Shown: piece after piece, positions 1-7,947 of the stretch
Numbering within the stretch: the stretch's first letter is position 1
Layout of the letters: the number at the start of each line of letters is the position of its first letter
Origin: an uncultured Bacteroidota bacterium
Lineage (GTDB): Bacteria; Bacteroidota; Bacteroidia; Flavobacteriales; Flavobacteriaceae
DNA: 35,085 bases
Assembly (NCBI GenBank): GCA_902609035.1
Contig: CACLQG010000012.1
Coordinates: 1 to 35,085 of the forward strand
Reading direction: 5' to 3'
Program-made: the position numbers and the translations under genes
The notes under the pieces: generated by a model
Seen by the model: the letters and a program-made list of their open reading frames with translations, nothing else
The model's database searches: none
What the model was told of the DNA's origin: nothing

Positions 1-75
1 ATTAATCAAATGAAGGATTGGTTAGAATATAAGGAGATAAATTTGTTTTACAATTTTACAACCTCTAAGGTTTAA
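1..75 (+). CDS. Possible C-terminal tail of an ORF cut by the window edge
   Basis: Frame 1 is open for 24 codons from the first base and stops with TAA at 73-75; the encoded tail contains MKDWLEYKEINLFYNFTTSK. The stretch is too short to identify and could be open by chance, because the following kilobase is decayed. No domain is recognisable. Confidence 0.2.
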   Translation: MNQMKDWLEYKEINLFYNFTTSKV

Positions 76-1145
76 GATAGCATCTATAATTAATCTTTTT
101 TTTAAATAAGTAATCTGCTCAAATAATATAAATCTAATCTCTTTAAGTATTAAGCAATAACAATATTCTTATTTGTACTAACATTGTAAAAAATATAAGT
201 AAGGGATCTTCTGTCATTTTTCATTGGGTTTTATATAAATTCAAACTTCTTAACTAAGTAAAAAAGGAATTTCAAAACAGCCCTTTTAGTTTACCCTAAA
301 TTAATTGTCAAAATTTAGCTAATTAGACTAATAGTTGTAATGGAAATTATGGGCATTATTCTGTCAAATCAAATTATTTTTCTATAAAAATATAATTAAA
401 TATTAATCCAACTGAAACAGGCAGAATTATCATTTTTATCACACTTATCGCCATATCAACAAAGTCAAGTGAATATATACCCCGACAAGTAATTCCGTTA
501 AAAGTGGCGTAATAAGTGTAGCAATTATTGTGCATTTGCAGTTAGAGTAAGTTACAGAGCTAGGTTAGCTATAGATAGGCCACAACATTTGAAGCTAAAC
601 TGGTAAGTTATGACCATATTAAAACAATACCTGCTGAAATTTCAGGTGGAAATTTTAATTAATAAGCAAGTGAAAATCTTAAAAAGGGTAATTATGCTGA
701 ACTGACAAATTAATACTACAAAAATTCACATTTTGGCATTTTAATAAAACCTTAAAAGTCCAAAAAACTCATTTTAGTCCCTATTCCAAACATTATAATT
801 TTTAATAATGAGACAATTAGCAATTTGAGTTCAAATGAACCGATTATTATAAAGTTTTTAGTATAATGTATTGACAAGCAAATAGAAGCAAAAATTATAA
901 TAGTGAAGAAGAATCCTTTATATTAAATACGTATAAAAGAAAATGCTAATGCTAGAAAAAACAAAACTAATACAGGGGCTAATTAATAATTTTTTTTAAA
1001 AATTGATAGTCGATATCATTACAAAAACAATAACATGAACAGTAACAATCAAATTTGACTTATTTTTCATATTAAAATACCAGGTTGGTAAATTGTTTAA
1101 ATTATTTTAGCAAAAACTATTATTAAGTTAACTAAATAAGTAAAT
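76..1145. other. Gene-poor stretch, probably with decayed coding remnants
   Basis: No convincing gene was found in these 1.07 kb. Short open stretches with protein-like composition remain, for example plus-strand codons 585-662 encoding TFEAKLVSYDHIKTIPAEIS and a little more, then a stop and a further stretch ending ENLKKGNYAELTN. This looks like a decayed gene whose family I cannot name. No RNA gene, clear terminator or repeat was seen. The promoter of the sialidase operon should lie near the right end, but no clear TAnnTTTG box could be fixed. Confidence 0.4.
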
Positions 1146-2369
1146 ATGAAAATAACCACACTCTTTACAATTTTTTTTATTATAACATCTGGAATGAGCA
1201 GTTACTCTCAAGATTCACTTGATGAATCATTTTTCAGAAGAAAAGTAATCTTTGAACCCTCTAAAAATCATGATTATTATACTTATAGAATACCATCTCT
1301 CGTTTGTACTAAGAATGGGACATTACTTGCCTTTGCTGCTGCTAGAAAAAATGAAGGAGGTGATTGGGATCCAATTGATATTGTTCTAAAAAGAAGTACA
1401 GATTACGGAGAGACATGGAGTTCAATGAAAGTTATTGCAGGTGGGGGTAAAATTCCTTTTGATAATGCCACTCCAATTGTTGACAATCAAACTGGATTTG
1501 TTCACCTATTGTATCAAAGTAATTATGAAAAGTGTTATTATACCTTTTCAAAGGATGATGGGAAATCTTTCGAAAAACCTGTTGAAATTACTAAAATAGT
1601 TGAAGGGTATAAGAATTTTTATAATTGGATAGTAATGGCTCCAGGCCCTGGGCATGGAATTAAAACAAGCTCAGGAAGATTAGTTGTACCATTTTGGCTA
1701 TCCGACGGCAGCTCTAAGGAGTTTGGCCCAGATAAAAGAGGCCATAGACCCTCTATAGTGGTATCTGTTTACAGTGATGACGATGGTAAAACATGGAATA
1801 GAGGAGATGTAGTTGCTGAAAATAATGATGAAATTATTGTACCCAATGAGACATCTGTAATAGAATTAGCTGACGGTAGGGTAATGTTTAATATAAGAAA
1901 CGAATCAACAAATTTTCGAAGATTGGTATCTTATAGTAAAGATGGCGCCACCGCATGGACTCCTCCAGTATATGCAGATGCTTTCTTTGAGCCAATTTGT
2001 TTTGCCAGTATGGTTAGGTATAGTAAAAAACCCTTAAATCAAAAAAATAGAATTCTTTTTTGCAACCCAGATAGTAGAAAGACTCATGTCAGTGCAAAGG
2101 TCGGCCATACTAAATTATCTGCAAGAGCTAGAACCAGGTCAAATCTAACAATTAGAATGAGCTATGATGAAGGAATTAGTTGGCCAGTTAAAAAGGAAAT
2201 TGATCCTGGAATATCTGGTTATTCTGATCTTGCAGTTACCCCAAATGGAATGATACATTGCTTCTACGAGGGAGGCACATTAACAGGTTCACATTATAAG
2301 AATGCATGGATGTCTGTAAGTAGCTTTAATATTGAGTGGCTAACAAATGGATTAGACTTTTCTGAGTAA
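1146..2369 (+). CDS. Secreted sialidase-like (BNR/Asp-box) glycosidase
   Basis: This 407-residue protein has a signal peptide of about 21 residues ending SYSQ. It carries the sialidase hallmarks: a YRIP motif at 47-50 that supplies the first arginine of the triad, Asp-boxes at 84-91 (STDYGETW), 135-142 (SKDDGKSF), 210-217 (SDDDGKTW) and 339-346 (SYDEGISW), and a late GYSDLA segment with Tyr359 followed by CFYEGG with Glu375. In known exo-alpha-sialidases the Tyr and Glu form the nucleophile pair. The family fold is a six-bladed propeller that releases terminal sialic acid. Some Bacteroidota members act on other sugar acids, so the substrate is uncertain. It is the first gene of an apparent operon, 20 bp before a dehydrogenase. 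I chose the ATG that gives the intact signal peptide; like its neighbours it has no Shine-Dalgarno sequence. Confidence 0.88.
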   Translation: MKITTLFTIFFIITSGMSSYSQDSLDESFFRRKVIFEPSKNHDYYTYRIPSLVCTKNGTLLAFAAARKNEGGDWDPIDIVLKRSTDYGETWSSMKVIAGGGKIPFDNATPIVDNQTGFVHLLYQSNYEKCYYTFSKDDGKSFEKPVEITKIVEGYKNFYNWIVMAPGPGHGIKTSSGRLVVPFWLSDGSSKEFGPDKRGHRPSIVVSVYSDDDGKTWNRGDVVAENNDEIIVPNETSVIELADGRVMFNIRNESTNFRRLVSYSKDGATAWTPPVYADAFFEPICFASMVRYSKKPLNQKNRILFCNPDSRKTHVSAKVGHTKLSARARTRSNLTIRMSYDEGISWPVKKEIDPGISGYSDLAVTPNGMIHCFYEGGTLTGSHYKNAWMSVSSFNIEWLTNGLDFSE

Positions 2370-2389
2370 GTTTAATTTAAATAAGTAGT

Positions 2390-3304
2390 ATGAATATATT
2401 TTGTTATGTTTCCTTGAATGAAATTCAAAAAGATTTATTAAAAAAAAAAATAAATGATAATTTTTTTTTCATGGAGGATTCAAGGGAAAAATCATTTGAA
2501 AATTTCATGAATTGTGAGGTTTGTTTTGGTAATCCTGAGTTAGATTGGGTAACAAAATCAAAAAACTTAAAATGGATACAACTTGAATCAGTTGGTTTTG
2601 AAAAATATTCCAAGGTTAAAATACCTGGTTTAAAGATCTCAAATTTGAGGGGTTTTTTTTCAATCCCAGTTGCTGAAACTGCATTAGCTGGAATCTTGAG
2701 TCTAAAAAGAGGAATTAATAGACTTCTATCTCTGAAAAATAAAAAAAAGTGGTTAGGTTCAAGGATAAGGCCTACACTTAATTTATTAAACGGCTCTAAT
2801 GTATTGATATTAGGTGCTGGTTCAATTGGGTTAAAAATTAAAAATCTTTTAGAAAAATTTAATTGTAAAATCCTGATGTATGATAAATTTAAAAATGATG
2901 CTGATCTAATAAATATTAATGATTTAGACAATCATTTACCTAATGTTGATATTTTAATTGGCTGTCTTCCTGAGAATAATGAAACAAAGCGATTACTTGA
3001 CAATTATAGAATTAACTTATTGAAAAAAAGTTCAATAATTGTCAATGTCGGAAGAGGATCTTTAATAGACGAAAAGACCCTAATCCATAATATCAAAAGT
3101 GAAAAATTAGCGGGAGCTTTTTTGGATGTAACCGACAAGGAACCAATATCTAACGATAGTCCCCTATGGTCCATTCCTAATATAATTTTATCTCAACACT
3201 CAGGAGGTGGATATGAAAATGAGGTAAATGATAAGATTATTTTTTTTAAGAAAAATTTATCTAGATATAAAAATAAAACTTTACCAAAGAATATTGTCTT
3301 GTGA
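2390..3304 (+). CDS. D-isomer specific 2-hydroxyacid dehydrogenase (NAD-binding)
   Basis: This 304-residue cytoplasmic protein has a Rossmann glycine motif GAGSIG at 142-147. The catalytic triad of the D-2-hydroxyacid dehydrogenase family is visible: Arg222 in NVGRGSLID, Glu251 in the DKEP segment, and His270 in SQHSGGG. Family members interconvert 2-oxo acids and D-2-hydroxy acids with NAD(P)H. The N-terminal substrate domain is divergent and short of recognisable specificity motifs. It lies 20 bp after the sialidase gene, and its stop codon overlaps the GTG start of the next gene, so the three are probably co-transcribed and the last two translationally coupled. A role in sugar-acid metabolism fits the context but is inference. 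Confidence 0.88.
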   Translation: MNIFCYVSLNEIQKDLLKKKINDNFFFMEDSREKSFENFMNCEVCFGNPELDWVTKSKNLKWIQLESVGFEKYSKVKIPGLKISNLRGFFSIPVAETALAGILSLKRGINRLLSLKNKKKWLGSRIRPTLNLLNGSNVLILGAGSIGLKIKNLLEKFNCKILMYDKFKNDADLININDLDNHLPNVDILIGCLPENNETKRLLDNYRINLLKKSSIIVNVGRGSLIDEKTLIHNIKSEKLAGAFLDVTDKEPISNDSPLWSIPNIILSQHSGGGYENEVNDKIIFFKKNLSRYKNKTLPKNIVL

Positions 3305-4506
3305 AAATTAAGGAGATAAGACCAATTTTACTAAGTTGTCCATATTCAGATATATACAAGAATTTTGAAGTTATAAAACATTTAAATTCAGGGTATAAAA
3401 CTATTGGATTAGTTGAAATCAAATTAGAGAATGGAGTAAAGGGTTATGGGGAGGGTTATTTGGCTGTTTTTGCTCCTAAGGTTTTTACAGAAATAGTCAA
3501 TTTAATTAGTCCCTCTCTGATAGGAGAGGACTGTAATAACTCTAAAAAATTATTCAAGAAAATAAGATTAATAACTGGATATTGGAGTTATCAAGGCGCA
3601 GCACAACATGTAATAAGCGCAATTGATATTGCAATTTTTGATTGTGTGGCTCAGATTCAAGAAATTCCTCTGTATAAATTATTAAATAAAAACTCCAAAA
3701 ACTCAATAGAGCTTTATGGAAGTGGAGGGGATTCTATCTCTCCTGAATTTATCGATGAAGAATTCAATTATTTAGAAAGTTTAGGAATTTCAAATTTCAA
3801 AATAAGAGCGAGGAGATCAGATATCTATAAATCTAGGTATGTCCTTAAAAAAGGAAAATCAAAAGGGGTTAAAATTGCTATTGATATGACGCAAAATTTA
3901 TCAATTCCAGGAAATACTGTAAATGAAGTAATTGAATTCTTTAGTAAAATTCAAGATCAGATTCATTATGAACTTTTATTCATGGAGGAAGTTTTTGGAA
4001 TAGAAGGATTAGATAATTATGCAAATTTAAAAAATAAGCTATCTGTAAAACTAGCAGGAGGAGAAATTGTAACGAATACTTATGATATGAAGTATAGAAT
4101 TGATAAACATCTTTATGACATAGTTCAGCCAGATGCAACAGTAATTGGAGGAATATCTGCGGTAAATGAAATATTTAATTTATGTAATAATAAAAAATCA
4201 GATGTCTATGTTCATACCTGGGGCGGACCGGTAAGCATGTTGGCAAATTATCATGTAGCAATTGCTAATGATGGAAAAATGGCTGAGTGGCCAATGCCAA
4301 AATATAATATTAGAAATGAGTTGGTAAAAAATCCATGGAAAATATTGAATGGAAAACTTACTATTTCTGATCAACCTGGGCTTGGGATATATTTAACAAA
4401 TGAAATAGAAAATAAATATAAGTTTAGAGAAAACTCTTGTTATAATTGTATTGGAGACAATTCAAAACTTATTGATGATAAAATTTGGAGGCACATTGAA
4501 AACTAG
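3301..4506 (+). CDS. Enolase-superfamily sugar-acid dehydratase/racemase (mandelate racemase type)
   Basis: The 401-residue protein shows the layout of the mandelate racemase subgroup: a Lys-x-Arg motif at 167-169 (KIR) on the second barrel strand, metal ligands Asp195 (IDMTQN), Glu229 or Glu230 (FMEEVFG) and Glu255 (LAGGEI), and a probable Asp278/His305 dyad (QPDAT, VHTWGGP). Members abstract the proton alpha to a carboxylate using Mg2+, most often dehydrating acid sugars. The KxR variant in place of KxK means the stereochemistry cannot be told from sequence. It starts with GTG overlapping the upstream TGA, and is the last gene of the operon. Together with the dehydrogenase it suggests breakdown of an acid sugar, perhaps one released by the upstream glycosidase. 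Confidence 0.87.
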   Translation: MKIKEIRPILLSCPYSDIYKNFEVIKHLNSGYKTIGLVEIKLENGVKGYGEGYLAVFAPKVFTEIVNLISPSLIGEDCNNSKKLFKKIRLITGYWSYQGAAQHVISAIDIAIFDCVAQIQEIPLYKLLNKNSKNSIELYGSGGDSISPEFIDEEFNYLESLGISNFKIRARRSDIYKSRYVLKKGKSKGVKIAIDMTQNLSIPGNTVNEVIEFFSKIQDQIHYELLFMEEVFGIEGLDNYANLKNKLSVKLAGGEIVTNTYDMKYRIDKHLYDIVQPDATVIGGISAVNEIFNLCNNKKSDVYVHTWGGPVSMLANYHVAIANDGKMAEWPMPKYNIRNELVKNPWKILNGKLTISDQPGLGIYLTNEIENKYKFRENSCYNCIGDNSKLIDDKIWRHIEN

Positions 4507-4671
4507 AAATTAGTCACATAACAGAGTGAAAACCTTTTGTGAAAAAAATTATCAAAAGTGTTAAAGCTAAGTACATTATTAAAAGTTGTCATTTTGGGTT
4601 TTTCATTTTTATTTATAATTTTTTGATTAGTATCAATTGAAATTAGGCTAATAATAAATAAAAGTTCAAAT

Positions 4672-4851
4672 ATGATAGTTATAAAAGATGACTACGGAAA
4701 TGATTATGAGGTTTCAGATCTGAAGGTTTTTAAGGAGCATATTAAATTTTATCATTCAAAAAATGGTAAAGGTGACGGAAGCATTCATGAAGAAAATGGT
4801 TTTTGGTTCAAGGTAACTGAGGAATTTTATGATTTCGTAATGAATCTATAG
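4672..4851 (+). CDS. Small acidic hypothetical protein, 59 aa
   Basis: An ORF starting ATG at 4672 and ending TAG at 4851 encodes a 59-residue soluble, charged protein beginning MIVIKDDYGNDYEVSDL and ending EEFYDFVMNL. Composition and codon use look protein-like, with strong aromatic and acidic content, and no signal peptide or membrane segment. I do not recognise a family. It stands alone between the sialidase operon and the tRNA; the rest of 4507-5062 shows no other gene. Confidence 0.55.
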   Translation: MIVIKDDYGNDYEVSDLKVFKEHIKFYHSKNGKGDGSIHEENGFWFKVTEEFYDFVMNL

Positions 4852-5062
4852 AATAACCTTTCTTTAAATAGAATTATAAATAAACACTTTTGTAAGCCTC
4901 ATAAGGAAAACAAGTATCATAATTACACCCGATATTTTTGCTGTGTATTAGCTGACAAAATTTTACTAAATTAAGCAATTTTAATAGATTTGTGTCAGCC
5001 GTAAATTATTGCTAAAACAATTTGATTTTTATAAAATATTTAAAATAAATTAATTAAGGTTT

Positions 5063-5136
5063 GGGGATGTAGCTCAGCTGGCTAGAGCGCTTGACTGGCA
5101 GTCAAGAGGTCGTGGGTTCGAGTCCCATCTTCTCCA
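5063..5136 (+). tRNA. tRNA-Ala (anticodon GGC)
   Basis: A 74-nt cloverleaf is visible: acceptor GGGGATG with CTTCTCC, D stem GCTC/GAGC, anticodon stem CTTGA/TCAAG around the loop CTGGCAG with anticodon GGC, T stem GTGGG/CCCAT around TTCGAGT, and discriminator A. The acceptor stem has the G3-U70 wobble that marks alanine tRNAs. CCA is not encoded. It is the attachment site of the island on its right. Confidence 0.95.
5093..5133 (+). repeat. attL: 41-bp direct repeat within tRNA-Ala
   Basis: These 41 bases, from GACTGGCAG to CATCTTCT, are identical to 13607-13647. Integration into the 3' half of a tRNA gene with restoration of the gene is the usual pattern for tyrosine recombinase islands. Confidence 0.88.
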
Positions 5137-5185
5137 CTAATGTTTTCAGTGATTTACATTTAGTGATTATTTGTTCAACTTGTAA

Positions 5186-6244
5186 ATTGCCAAAAAAGCG
5201 CCAAATAATTGCCTTACATTTCCTAAAGTCTGCAAACGTTCAGATGGTAAATATTATATTGATTTTAAACTAAATAGTAAACGCTACAGATTGTTCAGCG
5301 GTCGTCTAATTGCCTCTTCTTTATATCCAAATTCATATCCAGAAAAAAAAGAGAATGACATTGACAACTAAACTCGCTAAAGAGGTTTATGAATATGTTA
5401 TCTCAAATAATTACTCACTCACAAAACCTATTTCAAAATCAAACTCTTTGACAAATTAATTGACAGTAAACTATCAGAACCTTTATCTGATTCTTATCAT
5501 AAAATGTTATATCAATTGTCAAGATTAATGAGGAGTGAATTAAAAAGTAAAGGAAATATTAGTTCCACCTTTATTGAATCAATTCCACTTCAATATAAAA
5601 ACAATACAAGCTATAATACAATAAGAAGACATTTGAATGTATTGGTAAACTATTTACACAACAGAGGGTTTCCGATTGAGTTGTCAAAATCTAAGTTTCG
5701 CAAACAACAAGAAGTACTTCATTGCCCAATTAATAACTTAAGAGAGTTACTTTTAAAAATCAAGAATTACAATGAAAACTTATATGTTTGTTGCCTGTTG
5801 ACTTATGGATGCCTTTTACGCCCCCATCATCAAATAAGGAATCTTAAATGGATGGACTTTAATGAAGACTTAACTTATATAAAACTTTCTGGCAAAAGGG
5901 TTAAATCAAGGAGAATTAGGATTGTTCCAGTACCTGAATATATAAGAGAAATACTTGTAAAAAGAGACCTTGACTTTAATATATTTTCTAATGCTATCGA
6001 GCCTTATAATAAAGGCTATTTTTCGCTGTTGTGGAGGCGGTTTAAGCGACTTAATCCTGATATTGGAACAGGAGTAACCATTTACTCATTTAGGCACTCT
6101 GGAGCTATAGACATCTTTAAAAGAACAGGAAGTATAACCAAGCTTCAGAAAGCTATGGGACACTCATCTATAAATGTAAGTTTAACTTATCTAATAGGAT
6201 TAGAAGTGCCAGAACTTAAAGAGGAGGATATGCCGATTCTATAA
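5186..6244 (+). pseudogene. int1: tyrosine recombinase, at least two frameshifts
   Basis: Three plus-strand pieces add up to one recombinase. 5186-5371 encodes the N-terminal part (with SKRYRLFSGR and YPNSYP, also found in int2), 5361-5459 continues in a second frame, and 5441-6244 gives the rest, including an intact catalytic domain. Visible catalytic features are the first Arg in LLRPHHQIR, a Lys/Arg-rich segment before IVPVPEY, YSFRHSGA (with Tyr where the usual His of HxxR stands), GHSS and the nucleophile Tyr of SLTYL at codon 6188-6190. An ATG at 5504 opens only the C-terminal 246 residues. Its stop at 6242-6244 overlaps the convergent cargo gene. It adjoins the tRNA, as expected for an island integrase. 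Confidence 0.85.
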
Positions 6245-6739
6245 AGCCTTTTTTTCTCCACATATTTCCAATCCATACATTTGAGTTGCAAATAAAATAT
6301 CACTTAACCATTCTCGAGTTGATAGGATTTTACCCTCTTCATCTAACTCATATTTAAACGCATAATCATTTTCATATTTTCCCCCAACACCTTCCATCTT
6401 TCCCGTTGCAAAAAGAACAGCTTTATTCCCATCGACAATTATTTCGTGGAAATCTACGCCCACAGTTCCTTTTATTCTCTTTCCAAAATCAGCTTGCATT
6501 TTCATTAATTCACCCCAATTATATGACTTGGATATATCAAGTTGACCATTTAATGTGTAAGTATATTTATCACTTAAAAGAGATTTCCATAACTCCACAT
6601 TACCACTAACTTGTGCATTAAATGCTTTTAAAACGATTTCTTTAGTTTGTTCTGACATAATTTCCTGTTGTGATTTAACAGGTTTACTGTCACAAGAAAT
6701 GATGGCAATAGTAAAAAGTAAAATAATTTCTTTTTTCAT
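6239..6739 (-). CDS. SnoaL/NTF2-like lipoprotein (cassette cargo 1, left array)
   Basis: This 166-residue protein starts with a lipoprotein signal (MKKEIILLFTIAIISC; lipobox Cys16) and continues as a small alpha+beta domain typical of SnoaL/nuclear transport factor 2-like proteins: repeated 'NVELWKSLLSDKYTYTLNG' pattern near the start and a strand-rich end with KYENDYAF. It is clearly paralogous to the next gene, sharing QMYG/QLYG-EICGEKK at the C-terminus and DIS-Y motifs. NTF2-like folds serve as enzymes or binding scaffolds, so the activity is unknown. It sits probably on the periplasmic face of a membrane. Its stop codon lies inside the 3' end of int1, and a CCCTTTTGTAGG element precedes it. 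Confidence 0.8.
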   Translation of the reverse strand: MKKEIILLFTIAIISCDSKPVKSQQEIMSEQTKEIVLKAFNAQVSGNVELWKSLLSDKYTYTLNGQLDISKSYNWGELMKMQADFGKRIKGTVGVDFHEIIVDGNKAVLFATGKMEGVGGKYENDYAFKYELDEEGKILSTREWLSDILFATQMYGLEICGEKKAL

Positions 6740-6766
6740 TTTAAAAAATTTATGGTTAATAATTCG

Positions 6767-6792
6767 CTAAAATAACAAAACCTACAAAAGGG
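6767..6792 (-). repeat. Cassette-boundary/leader element copy 1
   Basis: On the minus strand this reads CCCTTTTGTAGG then TTTTGTTATTTTAG. It stands about 28 bp before the ATG of the gene ending at 6239, separated from it by the shared leader AACCATAAATTTTTTAAA. It is directly preceded by the terminator of the next gene, without an integrase tail. Confidence 0.8.
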
Positions 6793-6797
6793 TTTAA

Positions 6798-6819
6798 ATA
6801 AAAAACCCTCCGAGTGGAG
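6798..6819 (-). terminator. Hairpin terminator of the second SnoaL gene
   Basis: The minus strand reads CTCC-ACTC-GGAGGG followed by TTTTTT. It lies just after the gene 6830-7339. The tail GGAGGGTTTTTTATTT recurs after several other cargo genes (12451, 15851). Confidence 0.65.
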
Positions 6820-6829
6820 AACTATTTTA

Positions 6830-7339
6830 TTAAAGCTGCTCCATCGTTTTCTTCTCACCACATATCTCCTGACCATAAAGTTGTTTTACAAAAAGTAAAT
6901 CAGAAAGATATTCAGTAATACTACTGACTTTTCCTTCATCATTTATACTATATAGCCAGATGTAATCATTATTATATTCTCCATTGACCCCCTCAGCTTT
7001 TCCTGAAAGTACTATAACTGAGCCATTAACACCAGAAATTATCTTATCTACATTTCCTTTCCATCCGTTTTTTAAAAGAGATTGAAATGCACCAGCAGCC
7101 TTGAGAAGTTCCTGATATGTATAAGTTCCTGATATGTCGAGCTCGCCCCTTAAAGTAAAGGTAAAGTCATTACTAATTGTAGATTCAAACACCTCAAAAT
7201 CACCATTATTATATGCTTCAAAATTCTTTGAAACAATCGTATTATTCCTTTCAATTAAAATTTCATTTTCGCTTTTTGAAATTGTTTGCTCACAAGATAT
7301 AATTGAGATAAGTGAGATTAGAAAAAATATTTTTTTCAT
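6830..7339 (-). CDS. SnoaL/NTF2-like lipoprotein (cassette cargo 2, left array)
   Basis: This 169-residue paralogue of the preceding gene has the same plan: lipoprotein signal MKKIFFLISLISIISC, an EILIERN helix, a DFEVFESTISNDFTFTLRG motif, a GEYNNDYIWLY strand and a C-terminal YGQEICGEKK. The NTF2-like assignment rests on this layout and length rather than on active-site residues. It is probably anchored to a membrane facing the periplasm. The leader AACCATAAATTATTTAAAATG is shared with other SnoaL genes in the window. Upstream lies a boundary element fused to an orphan integrase tail. Confidence 0.78.
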   Translation of the reverse strand: MKKIFFLISLISIISCEQTISKSENEILIERNNTIVSKNFEAYNNGDFEVFESTISNDFTFTLRGELDISGTYTYQELLKAAGAFQSLLKNGWKGNVDKIISGVNGSVIVLSGKAEGVNGEYNNDYIWLYSINDEGKVSSITEYLSDLLFVKQLYGQEICGEKKTMEQL

Positions 7340-7365
7340 TTTAAATAATTTATGGTTGATAATAT

Positions 7366-7392
7366 CAAATATAACAAAACCTAAAAAAGAGG
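7366..7392 (-). repeat. Cassette-boundary/leader element copy 2 (fused to integrase tail)
   Basis: The minus strand reads CCTCTTTTTTAGG then TTTTGTTATATTTG. It leads the gene 6830-7339 and abuts the orphan integrase tail at 7388-7438. With that tail it forms a ~75-bp near-identical inverted copy of 8904-8976. Confidence 0.85.
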
Positions 7393-7438
7393 CTTAGAAG
7401 TGCCAGAGCTTAATGAAGAGGATATGCCTATGATTTAG
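7388..7438 (+). pseudogene. Orphan 51-bp 3' end of an integrase gene (tail A)
   Basis: In frame this encodes RGLEVPELNEEDMPMI and a TAG stop, the same C-terminal tail as int1 (…MPIL) and int2 (…MPQLK). It begins precisely at the AGA-GG following the catalytic Tyr-Leu codons of the full genes. The rest of the integrase is absent; left of AGAGG comes the boundary element instead. Confidence 0.88.
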
Positions 7439-7455
7439 AAATTAATAAGAGCCTA

Positions 7456-7635
7456 TTAATCAACTAATATTTCTTTGTTAATCTCATTTGCCAAAATGCT
7501 ATCTCTCTGAATTCTTCTTTTTATTTGAGATAAATATATTTTTTGAAAACTTGCTTTTTCTATTATCCTATCATAAAATTCGTTAGGGATTTCCAAATCT
7601 CCAATGTATCTTTTGTTAATAAGATAAAAGCCCAT
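7456..7635 (-). CDS. Hypothetical protein, probably truncated at its 5' end
   Basis: The frame is open from 7689, but its first residues are the antisense of the neighbouring plus-strand gene, so the ATG at 7635 is the more likely start, giving 59 residues (MGFYLINKRYIGDLEIPNEF and onward, ending KEILVD). The body is charged and helical. Family unknown. It converges on integrase tail A, which makes it the third cargo of the left array, but it lacks the leader element seen before other cargo genes. It therefore probably lost its start where the two arrays were joined. Confidence 0.4.
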   Translation of the reverse strand: MGFYLINKRYIGDLEIPNEFYDRIIEKASFQKIYLSQIKRRIQRDSILANEINKEILVD

Positions 7636-7667
7636 ATACAATGAACTAAAATTAAATACTATTAAAT

Positions 7668-7889
7668 ATGCCCAGACCCAAAGGAGCACCTAATAAAATA
7701 ACATCAGAAGTAAAAGAGAAACTACAATTACTAATAGATGAACTAATAGAGTCTTTAGAGATAAATAAGTTAGATACTAATCAGCGAATTAAAATGCTTC
7801 AAATAGCATTACAATTTACTTTACCAAGATTGCAATCAATTGTTGTAAGAGATGAAGTTGAAGTAGATTTACCTCTCTTTGTAGAATAA
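7668..7889 (+). CDS. Small basic-start hypothetical protein (MPRPKGAPNK type)
   Basis: The 73-residue protein starts MPRPKGAPNKITSEVKEKL, then a helical stretch and a TLPRLQSI segment, ending DLPLFVE. Bacteroidota genomes hold many small proteins with such an AT-hook-like RPKGxxNK start followed by a predicted helical domain; their function is not known to me, though DNA binding is plausible from the basic N-terminus. It is followed by a boundary element and the cyclase gene in the same orientation, so it appears to be the outermost cargo of the right array. No boundary element precedes it. Confidence 0.6.
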   Translation: MPRPKGAPNKITSEVKEKLQLLIDELIESLEINKLDTNQRIKMLQIALQFTLPRLQSIVVRDEVEVDLPLFVE

Positions 7890-7917
7890 AACATGGAGTA
7901 ACTGCTGAACAATTACC

Positions 7918-7943
7918 CCCTTTTGTAGGTTTTATTATTTTAG
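7918..7943 (+). repeat. Cassette-boundary/leader element copy 3
   Basis: Reads CCCTTTTGTAGG then TTTTATTATTTTAG, ending 4 bp before the ATG of the cyclase gene. The left flank is AATTACC, without an integrase tail. Confidence 0.82.
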
Positions 7944-7947
7944 TAAT

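Noticed and set aside
2425..2931. Minus-strand frame of 168 codons
   Set aside because: Antisense of the dehydrogenase, whose glycine motif and flanking genes are clear; the reverse product has no recognisable feature.
5091..5273. Open frame of 60 codons starting inside the tRNA
   Set aside because: Its first third is the tRNA-Ala read as protein and the rest lies over int1 in a wrong frame; the real signals are the tRNA and the broken integrase.
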